From Alistipes sp. CAG:831 (GTDB lineage Bacteria > Bacteroidota > Bacteroidia > Bacteroidales > UBA932): 64,000 nucleotides of DNA. Each line of letters starts with the position of its first letter. Positions within the stretch are counted from its first letter, which is position 1. This document shows positions 34,262-42,447 of this stretch, piece by piece. Below the pieces are notes generated by a model that was not told the DNA's origin, made no database searches, and saw only the letters and a list, made by a program, of their open reading frames with translations. A program made the position numbers and the translations under genes. The DNA is taken from positions 39,074-103,073 of the forward strand of contig HF990416.1 in assembly GCA_000432775.1 (NCBI GenBank), written 5' to 3'.

Positions 34262-34317
34262 ATACTGTCAAATACTTAAAATGCGTAATTCAAAACAAGA
34301 AATTATATCACTAATTG

Positions 34318-34357
34318 AAAAAGAGGCCGTATCGAATCAACTTTCGATTACGGCCTC
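34318..34357 (-). terminator. Terminator of the serine operon
   Basis: On the minus strand GAGGCCGTAATCGAA pairs with TTCGATACGGCCTC (plus-strand arms 34343-34357 and 34323-34336, one bulge), followed by TTTTT. It lies about 140 nt downstream of the DUF1015 stop. The 137 nt between them holds nothing recognisable. Confidence 0.75.
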
Positions 34358-34494
34358 CTTTAACGTACTTCAAGGTGCGTCAGAATGGGTAAGATGCAAG
34401 GCACTGAGGGTGAGCGCAAAGGAGTTTACTGCTGTAAATGACTGCCGCGCTCATCCCGAAAGTAACGCAGCAGATTGCCCATTATGACGCGCCA

Positions 34495-35739
34495 CTACCG
34501 TTCCAGCTTGTGGATAGCCAGACCGCTGCGCAGCTTGGGCTCGAACCAGGTAGTCTTGGGAGGCATGATATTGCCTGTGTCGGCTATCCTGATAAGCTGC
34601 TTCATGGATACGGGATACAGAGCGAAAGCCGCTGCCATCTCGCCTGAGTCGACTCTCTTCTTGAGCTCGCCGAGACCTCTGATACCTCCCACGAAATCAA
34701 TGCGCTTCGAAGTACGGAGGTCCTTGATGTCGAGGAGCTTGTCGAAGATAAGGTTGGAGCAGATGGTCACGTCGAGGCATCCGATGGGATCGTTGTCGTC
34801 GTAGGTACCCTTCTTGGCTGTGAGGGAATACCAGTGGCCCCCGAGGTACATCGAGAAGTTGTGCAGGTTCTTGGGCTTGTAGATCTCGGTACCCATGTCC
34901 TTGATCTCGAAGTCAGCGCCCAGTTTCTCAAGGAACTGCTCTGGAGTAAGACCGTTGAGATCCTTCACAACGCGGTTGTAGTCGATAATCTTGAGGTGGC
35001 TCTCGGGGAATACCACTGCCATGAAGTAGTTGTACTCCTCTGTTCCGTTGTGATTGGGATTCTGACGGCGCTTCTCCTCGCCTACGAGAGCGGCTGCAGC
35101 CGTCCTGTGGTGACCGTCGGCAACGTAGAATGCAGGAATGGTCGAGAATATCTCGGTGATCCTCTTGATATCCTCGTCATTGTCGATTACCCAGAAATGA
35201 TGTCCGAAACCGTCGTCCGGAGCCACGAAGTCGTACTCGGGCTTGCCGTCGGTGTACTTCTTCACGATGGCGTTGATCTCGGTGTTGTCAGGATAAGCGA
35301 AGAATACGGGCTCGATGTTGGCGTTCTGGATGCGGACGTGGATCATGCGGTCCTCCTCCTTGTCCTTGCGGGTGAGCTCGTGCTTCTTGATCTTGCCGGT
35401 GAGGTAGTCGTCCACATTGGCGCAGAGCACGATTCCGTACTGGGTACGGCCGTTCATCGTCTGGGCGTAAACATAGTAGCACTCCTTCTTGTCCTGTACC
35501 AGCCAGCCTTTCTCCTGCCATTTCTTGAAGTTCTCTACAGCCTTGTCGTATGCCTGCTGCGAGTGCTCGTCGATGATGGGGTCGAAGTCAATCTCGGGCT
35601 TGGTTATGTGGAGAAGGGATTTCTCGCCTGCCTCTTCCTTAGCCTCCTGGGAGTTGAGCACGTCGTAGGGACGGGCTGCCACCTCGGTTACTATGGCCTT
35701 GGGAGGGCGGATAGCTGCGAAAGGTTTTACTTTTACCAT
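34495..35739 (-). CDS. DUF1015 family protein of the serine operon
   Basis: The 414-residue cytoplasmic protein matches DUF1015, with the diagnostic ADGHHRTAAA motif and the N-terminal VKPFAAIRPP and ARPYDVLNS segments. The family is widespread, and in Bacteroidetes it is commonly encoded directly after serA; here the gap is 18 nt. Neighbourhood (serC-serA-DUF1015) suggests a role in serine or phosphoserine metabolism. No phosphoserine phosphatase (serB) is in the operon. The ADGHHR motif hints at phosphoryl-group chemistry, but enzymatic function is not established by sequence. Confidence 0.85.
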   Translation of the reverse strand: MVKVKPFAAIRPPKAIVTEVAARPYDVLNSQEAKEEAGEKSLLHITKPEIDFDPIIDEHSQQAYDKAVENFKKWQEKGWLVQDKKECYYVYAQTMNGRTQYGIVLCANVDDYLTGKIKKHELTRKDKEEDRMIHVRIQNANIEPVFFAYPDNTEINAIVKKYTDGKPEYDFVAPDDGFGHHFWVIDNDEDIKRITEIFSTIPAFYVADGHHRTAAAALVGEEKRRQNPNHNGTEEYNYFMAVVFPESHLKIIDYNRVVKDLNGLTPEQFLEKLGADFEIKDMGTEIYKPKNLHNFSMYLGGHWYSLTAKKGTYDDNDPIGCLDVTICSNLIFDKLLDIKDLRTSKRIDFVGGIRGLGELKKRVDSGEMAAAFALYPVSMKQLIRIADTGNIMPPKTTWFEPKLRSGLAIHKLER

Positions 35740-35758
35740 ATCGTTTCTCTCCTATATG

Positions 35759-36679
35759 CTATTTGTTTACCTGGAACTTGCGGTTGCCTGTAGCGAAGAA
35801 GTCGCAGATCTGGTTGGCAGCGGCTACTCCGGCATTGACATTGGCCTCGGCGGTCTCGGCACCCATCTTCTTGGGGGTAGCGAAGACTCTCTTGCCGAAC
35901 TTCTCGTTGAGCTCGGCCTGGTTGCCGGCAGCGATGTCGGTGATGTACTTCAGGTCCTGTCTCTCCTCGAGCACCTTTACGAGCTCGGGCTCGTTGATGA
36001 CTTCCTTGCGGGCGGTGTTCACGAGGCAGCCTCCCTTGGGCATCTTCGAAAGAAGAGCATATCCGATGGAACCCTTGGTCTCGTTGTTGGCAGGGATGTG
36101 GAGGGATACGAAATCACTCTTGGCATAGAGGTCCTCGAGGGAAGCGGCAACTTCCACTCCTTCTGCCTGGATCTTCTCGGCGGGAACGAAGGGGTCAAAG
36201 GCCATGATCTTCATGCCAAAGCTCTTTGCGTGAGCGGCTACCAGACGGCCGACGTTGCCGTAAGCCTGGATACCGAGGGTCTTGCCCTTGAGCTCTGTAC
36301 CTGTACCGGGGGTGAACTGGTTGCGGGAGATGTAGATCATCATGCCGATGGCCAGCTCAGCCACTGCGTTGGAGTTCTGGCCGGGAGTGTTCATGGCTAC
36401 GATGCCTCTCTCGGTGCAGGCTGCCAGGTCGAGGTTGTCATAACCGGCACCGGCACGCACTACTATCTTCAGCTTGGGAGCAGCTGCGATGACCTCCTTG
36501 GTCACCTTGTCGGAACGCACGATGAGGGCGTCAGCATCAGCCACTGCTGCATAAAGCTGCTGAACATCGGTATATTTCTCGAGAGTTGCAAGCTCATGGC
36601 CGCCTTTCTCCACGATTTCGCGGATCTGGTCAACGGCTACCTTTGAGAAAGGTTTCTCGGTTGCTACTAATACTTTCAT
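35759..36679 (-). CDS. serA: D-3-phosphoglycerate dehydrogenase, short type with Lys at the catalytic His position
   Basis: SerA oxidises 3-phosphoglycerate to 3-phosphohydroxypyruvate, the first step of serine synthesis. The 306-residue protein lacks the ACT regulatory domain, so serine feedback through that domain is not expected. NAD binding uses GIQAYGNVGRLVA, substrate binding VRAGAGYDN (Arg75) and NTARKEVINE (Arg224). Where most members read TPHIGAST, this one reads TPKKMGAET (Lys270-Lys271), so the catalytic His is replaced by Lys. This is known from the Entamoeba and Bacteroides group of short PGDHs, so it is a family property rather than a defect. Second gene of the serC-serA-DUF1015 operon. 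Confidence 0.95.
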   Translation of the reverse strand: MKVLVATEKPFSKVAVDQIREIVEKGGHELATLEKYTDVQQLYAAVADADALIVRSDKVTKEVIAAAPKLKIVVRAGAGYDNLDLAACTERGIVAMNTPGQNSNAVAELAIGMMIYISRNQFTPGTGTELKGKTLGIQAYGNVGRLVAAHAKSFGMKIMAFDPFVPAEKIQAEGVEVAASLEDLYAKSDFVSLHIPANNETKGSIGYALLSKMPKGGCLVNTARKEVINEPELVKVLEERQDLKYITDIAAGNQAELNEKFGKRVFATPKKMGAETAEANVNAGVAAANQICDFFATGNRKFQVNK

Positions 36680-36706
36680 TTCGTTGTAAGTTTTAAAGGT
36701 CCTGGA

Positions 36707-37780
36707 TTATTTGTGCATTTTCTCAAACTCCTGCATGCAGGCGATCAGAGCCTCTACGGCCTCGATGGGGCAGGCGTTGTAGATGGAGGCGCGGAATCCG
36801 CCGACTGAGCGGTGGCCCTTGATACCTACCATGCCTCTCTCTTTTGCGAAGGCGAGGAACTCGTCCTGGAGGTCCTCATGACCGGGAGCCATCACGAAGC
36901 ATACGTTCATCAGGGAGCGGTCCTCCTTGGCGGCTGTACCTACGAAGAGGGAGTTGCGGTCGATCTCGTCATAGAGCATGCCGGCTTTCTTCTTGTTGAG
37001 CTCATACATGGCCTTCACGCCGCCCTGAGCCTTAACCCACTTCAGGGTCTCGGTCATAACGAAGATGGAGAATACAGGAGGGGTGTTGAACATGGACTCG
37101 CCCTCAATGTGTGTACGGTAGTCGAGCATGGTGGGCAGATAGCGGGAAACCTTGCCGAGAATCTCGTCCTTTACGATAACGAATACCACGCCGGCAGGAC
37201 CTACGTTCTTCTGGGCACCACCGTAGATCAGAGCATACTTGGAAACATCCACGGGACGGCTCATGATATCGGAAGACATATCGGCTACGAGGGGCACGGG
37301 GCAGTCCATATCCTCATGGATCTCGGTACCCTTGATGGTGTTGTTGGTTGTGATGTGGAAGTAGTCGAGGTCTGTGGGGATCTCATATCCTTTGGGGATA
37401 TAGGTGTAGTTCTTGTCAGCTGAGGAAGCAACTGCATAAGCATTTCCGATGCCCTTTGCCTCTTTCAGAGCCTTCTTTGCCCATACACCTGTCTCCAGGT
37501 AACCGGCCTTGTTCTCGAGGAGGTTCATGGCGACATAGAGGAACTGGAGGGATGCACCGCCACCGAGGAAGAGGACGCTGTATCCGTCGGGAATGTTGAG
37601 AAGCTCTTTCCAGAGGGCGCGGCACTCGTTCATCACGGCCTCCCACTCCTTGCTTCTGTGAGACACTTCTATTACGGACATTCCTGTTCCCTTGAAATCC
37701 TTAAGGGCTTCGATAGCCGCTTCGATAGCCGGTTTGGGCAGAACGCAGGGACCGGCGTTGAAATTGTAAGCTTTTTTCAT
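36707..37780 (-). CDS. serC: Phosphoserine aminotransferase
   Basis: The 357-residue PLP enzyme makes phosphoserine from 3-phosphohydroxypyruvate and glutamate. It starts [15 protein letters not shown] and has the cofactor-binding Lys191 in [18 protein letters not shown] for substrate phosphate binding and the C-terminal [15 protein letters not shown]. Length is as usual (360). It is the first gene of the serine operon, 27 nt upstream of serA, and has its own promoter near the end of pyrI. Confidence 0.97.
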   Translation of the reverse strand: MKKAYNFNAGPCVLPKPAIEAAIEALKDFKGTGMSVIEVSHRSKEWEAVMNECRALWKELLNIPDGYSVLFLGGGASLQFLYVAMNLLENKAGYLETGVWAKKALKEAKGIGNAYAVASSADKNYTYIPKGYEIPTDLDYFHITTNNTIKGTEIHEDMDCPVPLVADMSSDIMSRPVDVSKYALIYGGAQKNVGPAGVVFVIVKDEILGKVSRYLPTMLDYRTHIEGESMFNTPPVFSIFVMTETLKWVKAQGGVKAMYELNKKKAGMLYDEIDRNSLFVGTAAKEDRSLMNVCFVMAPGHEDLQDEFLAFAKERGMVGIKGHRSVGGFRASIYNACPIEAVEALIACMQEFEKMHK

Positions 37781-37827
37781 ATTGTATTAAAAATTTTAAA
37801 GGTTATGAATTTTAAATTAATTAAAGC

Positions 37828-37860
37828 CAAAGTTATAAAATATTTCTCACAAAATTCAAA
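37828..37860 (-). promoter_or_regulatory. Promoter of the serC-serA-DUF1015 operon
   Basis: On the minus strand TTTG (37860-37857), 21-nt spacer, TAACTTTG (37835-37828). The -33 box overlaps the last codons of pyrI, and the -7 lies 47 nt before the serC start. Confidence 0.7.
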
Positions 37861-38305
37861 TGTCTGTGATTTTCTCACAATATGAGCACTGAAGTCTTAT
37901 TTCCGAGCCTTTTACGATGGTTTTGAATCTGGTCGGGATGTTCTCATGGTTGGTGACGCACATGGGGTTGATGCACTTTACTATGCCGGTGATGGTCTCG
38001 GGGATGGTGAGCACCTTCTTCTCCACCACCTCGAAGTCGCGGATGATATTGACGCTGGCATTGGGGGCGATGAGGGCTATCTTGTTGAGCTCGTCATCCT
38101 TGAAAAATCTCTCCGATATCTTGATGATGCCCTTGCTGCCCATGGACTTGCTGTCCAGATTGACTCCGAATGTCACAGGATGGGCCGAATCATAAAGTCC
38201 CAGGATATCTATCACCTTGAACACCTGGCCCGAGGGTATGTGGTCGAGTACCGTCCCGTTCTTGATGGCACTTACCTTGAGCTGTTTCTCCTTATTGTTT
38301 TCCAT
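37856..38305 (-). CDS. pyrI: Aspartate carbamoyltransferase regulatory chain
   Basis: The 149-residue regulatory subunit binds nucleotides in its N-terminal domain (VSAIKNGTVLDHIPSGQ) and zinc in its C-terminal domain through Cys111, Cys116, Cys140 and Cys143, matching the E. coli positions. In the PyrB6PyrI6 holoenzyme CTP inhibits and ATP activates, so this organism probably has regulated ATCase. It lies 11 nt downstream of pyrB and is co-transcribed with it. Confidence 0.97.
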   Translation of the reverse strand: MENNKEKQLKVSAIKNGTVLDHIPSGQVFKVIDILGLYDSAHPVTFGVNLDSKSMGSKGIIKISERFFKDDELNKIALIAPNASVNIIRDFEVVEKKVLTIPETITGIVKCINPMCVTNHENIPTRFKTIVKGSEIRLQCSYCEKITDI

Positions 38306-38316
38306 TGCCTTTCCTC

Positions 38317-39225
38317 CTATCTTTTACCGAGTAAGTATGAGATAATGGCCATACGGACGTACATTCCGTTCTCAGCCTGTTTGAAATACCATGCGTGGGG
38401 AGTGTCGTCCACGTCCACGGCTATCTCCTGCAGCCTGGGCAGGGGATGGAGGATCTTCATGTTGGGCCGCACGCCGGAAAGCATGGAGGCATTGAGACTG
38501 TAGACATTCTTGACCTTCTCGTACTCCACCGGGTCCGTGAAGCGCTCCTGCTGGATCCTGGTCATGTAAAGGATGTCCGTGCTGTCCAGGTACTCGCGCA
38601 AGTCGGAGGTCTCCTTGTAGGGAATGCCCTTGCTGTCCATGAAGTCGCGGTACTCCTGCGGCAGCTTCAGCTCGTCGGGGGCCGTAAACTCGAACTCCGG
38701 CGAGAAATGGCTCATGGCCTGCAGCAGCGAGTGGACCGTCCGTCCGTACTTCAGGTCACCTACCATGTTGATGTTGATCCCGTCCAGACGGCCCTGGGTC
38801 TGCCTGATGGTATAGAGGTCGAGCAGGGTCTGGGTCGGATGCTGGTTGGCACCGTCACCGGCGTTGATGACAGGGACGGAAGCCACCTCGGATGCATAGC
38901 GGGCACTGCCTTCCAGCGGATGCCTCATCACTATCAGGTCCACGTAGTTGGACACCATCTTGATGGTATCCTTGAGACTCTCGCCCTTGCGGATGCTGGT
39001 GTTGGCGGCGTCCGAGAAACCGATAACCCTGGCCCCCAGCCTGTTGGCAGCCGTCTCGAAACTCAGGCGCGTCCTGGTGGAAGGCTCAAAGAAAATACAG
39101 GCCACCACCTTGTCGCTCAGGAAAGTCTGAGACTTGTTGTGCTCAAACTCCTCAGCCACGTCGAGGATGTGCAGGATCTCCTCCTTGGTGAAATCCTGAA
39201 TTGAAATTAAACTCTTTTTAGCCAT
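38317..39225 (-). CDS. pyrB: Aspartate carbamoyltransferase catalytic chain
   Basis: The 302-residue enzyme joins carbamoyl phosphate and aspartate in pyrimidine synthesis. The phosphate-binding [12 protein letters not shown], the [11 protein letters not shown] motif and a carbamoyl-binding HPLPR near the C-terminus are present. Start 39225 ([12 protein letters not shown]) is preferred to the upstream ATG at 39237, which would overlap yigZ. It lies between yigZ (8-nt gap) and pyrI. Confidence 0.97.
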   Translation of the reverse strand: MAKKSLISIQDFTKEEILHILDVAEEFEHNKSQTFLSDKVVACIFFEPSTRTRLSFETAANRLGARVIGFSDAANTSIRKGESLKDTIKMVSNYVDLIVMRHPLEGSARYASEVASVPVINAGDGANQHPTQTLLDLYTIRQTQGRLDGININMVGDLKYGRTVHSLLQAMSHFSPEFEFTAPDELKLPQEYRDFMDSKGIPYKETSDLREYLDSTDILYMTRIQQERFTDPVEYEKVKNVYSLNASMLSGVRPNMKILHPLPRLQEIAVDVDDTPHAWYFKQAENGMYVRMAIISYLLGKR

Positions 39226-39233
39226 ATCTTGTA

Positions 39234-39848
39234 TCAAAATATTTCCTCAACCCTCGCCTCCGCATCCTCCATCCTCTGCCGGAACCGCTCCACATCACTG
39301 AGCCTCACCCTCATCTCCATCCTGCACACCTCCTCGGCAAGATACTTGGAAGGAGCTATGCCCATGTCCTTCAGGACTCTCATCACCCGGTCCATGGCTG
39401 CATAATCGAACGTAACCGCAAATCCGCCGGAGGCCACCTTCTCGAGCACCTCCGCATGGTCCAGGGCATCCGCCGCAGCTGTCCTATAGGCCCGGATCAG
39501 GCCCGGAACCCCCAGCTTTGTCCCCCCGAAATACCTCACCACGACGATCAGCACATCGCTCAGCTCCCGCGAGAGTATCTGCCCGTATATCGGACGGCCC
39601 GCCGTGGAGGAAGGCTCTCCGTCATCATTGTACCTCCACACATTCCCGCTCAGTCCCAGCCTGTAGGCATAGCAGTGATGACGGGCATCGTAGTACTCCT
39701 TGCGTATCCTTGCCAGATGCGCCTTGACCTCATCTTCCGAGACCACAGGGTATGCAAAAGCGAGAAACTTACTCCCCTTTTCCTTATACAGCCCTTCAGC
39801 TGGGCTTGAAATGCTTCTGAAAGTATCGTTTCTCTGCTCTGATTCCAT
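39234..39848 (-). CDS. yigZ: YigZ/IMPACT family protein (UPF0029)
   Basis: The 204-residue protein has the UPF0029 core [38 protein letters not shown] and [20 protein letters not shown], and a shorter C-terminal ferredoxin-like domain ([15 protein letters not shown]). The family includes eukaryotic IMPACT, a regulator of GCN2, but its bacterial role is unsettled. It is the first gene of the yigZ-pyrB-pyrI run. Confidence 0.93.
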   Translation of the reverse strand: MESEQRNDTFRSISSPAEGLYKEKGSKFLAFAYPVVSEDEVKAHLARIRKEYYDARHHCYAYRLGLSGNVWRYNDDGEPSSTAGRPIYGQILSRELSDVLIVVVRYFGGTKLGVPGLIRAYRTAAADALDHAEVLEKVASGGFAVTFDYAAMDRVMRVLKDMGIAPSKYLAEEVCRMEMRVRLSDVERFRQRMEDAEARVEEIF

Positions 39849-39885
39849 GACCGGCCATTTGAGGCCCTAAGTTAGCAATTTTTTT

Positions 39886-39893
39886 TAACTTTG
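39886..39893 (+). promoter_or_regulatory. -7 element of the LuxC-like gene
   Basis: TAACTTTG at 39886-39893, 18 nt before the start at 39912. A TTTG at 39858-39861 is 24 nt upstream, slightly longer than usual spacing. Confidence 0.5.
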
Positions 39894-39911
39894 GGACCCT
39901 ATTTCGGAAAA

Positions 39912-40940
39912 ATGGAAAGGAACGATTTTATAATAAGGTATGCCGCCCTGGGCGACCGCATCAGAAGATGGGCCGGAGGCTGCGGGCAATGGCCGGAGCT
40001 GGATACGGCGGTGGAACTGTCCGCACGCGACAATGTGTTCTTCACCCCCTGGATGCAACGGCAGGCCCTGGAGGCTCTGGCAGACGGAATGCTGAGGGAG
40101 GATGTGCTGAGGAAGTGGCTGGGACAATACCCTGAGCCCGGTCCCGGGGCCGCAGGGAAGGTCTGCGGAGTGGTCGCGGCCGGCAACATCCCGGCGGTGG
40201 CGTTCCACGACATACTGACGGTGCTGGCCGCAGGATGGCGGCCCCTGGTCAAACTGTCATCAAAGGACTCCCACCTGCTGCCGGTACTTTTCCCGGACGC
40301 GGAATTCCGCAACTCGACCGATGGATGGAGAGTGGACGCCCTGCTGACGATGGGCGGGGACGCTGCGGCGGATTTTTTCCAGGAGCGGTTCAGCGGCACT
40401 CCCATGCTCATCCGCGCCGGCAGGTTCAGCGCCGCAGTCCTTACCGGAAATGAGGACGGGAGCACCCTCGAAGCCCTGGCCCGGGACATGCTCCTTTACT
40501 ACGGCATGGGCTGCCGCAGCGCGACTTGCCTTCTGGTGCCGAAAGGATACGACATGTCCGGAATAATGGCTGCCGCGGAGACATTCGCACTGGCCCGCCT
40601 CGGACAACCGGCGGTGGACTTCCACCGCAAAAACAGGGCTGTACTCACACTCGCCGGAGAAAAATTCCTGGACAGCGGCACCATCATTTTCCGGGACCTC
40701 AGGGACCTGCTGCCTGGAGCAAAGGAGGACATCGGACTGTGCAGACCGTGGGGGCAGTCCCTGCACATAGGAGAGATATGGTATGCGGAATACGGTACGG
40801 AAAAGGAGCTGGAAAAATTTATCGGAGCCAATGTGGACAGAATTCAAAAAATTATCCGTAACTTTGGTTCGGTTCAGAGGCCCTCTCCGGACGACTGGCC
40901 CGACGGAGCGGACGCTCTGGACATGCTTATACGACTTTAA
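39912..40940 (+). CDS. LuxC-like acyl-CoA reductase (aldehyde dehydrogenase superfamily)
   Basis: The 342-residue protein (start 39912, MERNDFII; an ORF start 21 nt upstream lies inside the promoter) matches the LuxC/acyl-CoA reductase family, with the nucleotide-binding VVAAGNIPAVAFHD and the active-site cysteine region GMGCRSATC (Cys201). It would reduce acyl-CoA to aldehyde, or act as a related dehydrogenase. Classical LuxC is about 480 residues; this short form is common in Bacteroidetes. No LuxE/LuxD or luciferase genes are present, so bioluminescence is excluded. It leads the plus-strand run LuxC-like, pRiA4b-like, miaA. Confidence 0.8.
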   Translation: MERNDFIIRYAALGDRIRRWAGGCGQWPELDTAVELSARDNVFFTPWMQRQALEALADGMLREDVLRKWLGQYPEPGPGAAGKVCGVVAAGNIPAVAFHDILTVLAAGWRPLVKLSSKDSHLLPVLFPDAEFRNSTDGWRVDALLTMGGDAAADFFQERFSGTPMLIRAGRFSAAVLTGNEDGSTLEALARDMLLYYGMGCRSATCLLVPKGYDMSGIMAAAETFALARLGQPAVDFHRKNRAVLTLAGEKFLDSGTIIFRDLRDLLPGAKEDIGLCRPWGQSLHIGEIWYAEYGTEKELEKFIGANVDRIQKIIRNFGSVQRPSPDDWPDGADALDMLIRL

Positions 40941-40950
40941 CTTCAACGCC

Positions 40951-41457
40951 ATGATACTAAGATACAAAGCAACTATCCCTGGGAACAGGACATTCATGCG
41001 GGAATACGATGTGGATTCCGGCATGAGTCTGTACAAGTTCCGTGAATATATGGACAGGGAACTGGGCTTCTCGCCCGATCAGATGACGGTGTTCGAGACT
41101 CTCTCGGCCGCCGGAAAGCTATCCAGAAGGATAGGCCTGTTCGACTTCGGAGACGGCTCCATGGACAGGATCACCATCGACAACACCGTCTCCCACGAGG
41201 AAACCGTCCTCCGCTACATCTACAATCTGACCCTGAATCTCTGCATCGAACTCCGGCTGGAGGGAGAGCAGGAGTTCAACCGCCGCCTCTCCTACCCCGT
41301 ACTGGTAGCTGAAAAAGGCCGGAATCCGGACCAGTTTTCCGCCGTGTACGAAGACTACGAGGAATTTTCCGACCGTCATGTCTCACAGTCAGCCGCACCC
41401 GAAGAAGAGGATTCCTTCGAGGAAGACGAGCTGCCCGAGGGCGAGGAGAGCCTGTAG
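40951..41457 (+). CDS. Plasmid pRiA4b ORF-3-like family protein
   Basis: The 168-residue protein starts at 40951 (MILRYKATIPGNRTF). It resembles the pRiA4b ORF-3 (IS1096 TnpR-like passenger) family by its beta-rich start and DVDSGMSLYKFREYMDRELGF helix, followed by FETLSAAGKLSRRIGLFDFGDGSMDRI. The last 40 residues are very acidic (EEEDSFEEDELPEGEESL). It lies 10 nt after the LuxC-like gene and 9 nt before miaA. The function is not established; its setting here is chromosomal, without plasmid or IS genes. Confidence 0.7.
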   Translation: MILRYKATIPGNRTFMREYDVDSGMSLYKFREYMDRELGFSPDQMTVFETLSAAGKLSRRIGLFDFGDGSMDRITIDNTVSHEETVLRYIYNLTLNLCIELRLEGEQEFNRRLSYPVLVAEKGRNPDQFSAVYEDYEEFSDRHVSQSAAPEEEDSFEEDELPEGEESL

Positions 41458-41466
41458 CTGCCCGGC

Positions 41467-42321
41467 ATGAGCGGGAAAAAGCTGATACAGGTACTGGGGC
41501 CTACGGCTGTGGGCAAGACGGACTATGCCATACGGTTGGCCCTGAAATATTCATCCCCGGTAATATCCTGCGATTCCAGACAGATATTCAAGGAGATGCG
41601 CATCGGCACCGCCCCTCCCTCCGAGGCTCAGCTGCGGCAGGTACGGCACTACTTCATATTCAGCCACTCAGTGGCGGACTACTATTCCGCCGGGCTATAC
41701 GAAGTGGAGGCCATGGAGCTGCTGGGCAGGCTGTTTCAGGAGCATGACGTACTGATAATGGTCGGTGGCTCAGGACTCTATGCCGACGCCCTCTGCTACG
41801 GACTGGACGATTTTCCTCCCGCCGATCAGGAGTTGCGCAGACTCTTGACGGAAAGGGCGTTGAAGGAAGGAGTCGCCCCCCTTGCCGAGGAGCTGCGACG
41901 GGTGGACCCCGAAAGCTGGGCCACCATCGACCACTCCAACCGGCAGCGTGTAGTCCGGGCACTGGAAGTAACCCTCTCTACCGGACGCAAATTCTCTTCA
42001 TACAAATCCAACCCCCGTAAAGTCAGGCCATTTGAAATACAGAGACTCTGCCTGACCCTCCCCCGCGAGGAACTATACCGCCGGATCGACCGGCGGGCCG
42101 AAGCCATGTTTGAGGCCGGACTGGTGGAGGAAGTCCGGAGTCTTGCTCCATACCGGCAGATGCCGGCACTGCGCACAGTCGGCTACCGGGAAGTCTTCGA
42201 CTGTCTGGACGGAAAGATTTCCCTGGACGAGGCGCTCGCTCTGGTGCAGCGCAACACGCGCAGATATGCCAAGAGGCAGATTACATGGTTCGCTCCCATT
42301 GAGGAGAAAATATCCCTCTGA
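41467..42321 (+). CDS. miaA: tRNA dimethylallyltransferase
   Basis: MiaA adds an isopentenyl group to A37 of tRNAs that read codons starting with U. The 284-residue protein has the P-loop GPTAVGKTDYA at residues 11-21, the CDSRQIFKEM segment and VGGSGLYADAL. It is slightly shorter than the typical 300-315. The companion MiaB is not in this window. It is the third gene of its operon. Confidence 0.95.
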   Translation: MSGKKLIQVLGPTAVGKTDYAIRLALKYSSPVISCDSRQIFKEMRIGTAPPSEAQLRQVRHYFIFSHSVADYYSAGLYEVEAMELLGRLFQEHDVLIMVGGSGLYADALCYGLDDFPPADQELRRLLTERALKEGVAPLAEELRRVDPESWATIDHSNRQRVVRALEVTLSTGRKFSSYKSNPRKVRPFEIQRLCLTLPREELYRRIDRRAEAMFEAGLVEEVRSLAPYRQMPALRTVGYREVFDCLDGKISLDEALALVQRNTRRYAKRQITWFAPIEEKISL

Positions 42322-42367
42322 CCCTGCACGATATCCTCCATGCACCGCCGAGGGCTTTGGACTTATT

Positions 42368-42402
42368 TTTGCATACTGTTTTTCAATTTTTGCGTACCTT
42401 TG
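42368..42402 (+). promoter_or_regulatory. Promoter of the CvrA-like antiporter gene
   Basis: TTTG at 42368-42371, 23-nt spacer, TACCTTTG at 42395-42402, with the start codon 46 nt further. Confidence 0.6.
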
Positions 42403-42447
42403 TAGGCAAACACCAATAGTCATCATTTAATCCGCCAAGATCCGCTT

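Noticed and set aside
39912..40940. Bioluminescence-type lux operon
   Set aside because: Only a short LuxC-like reductase is present; no luxA, luxB, luxD or luxE genes are nearby.
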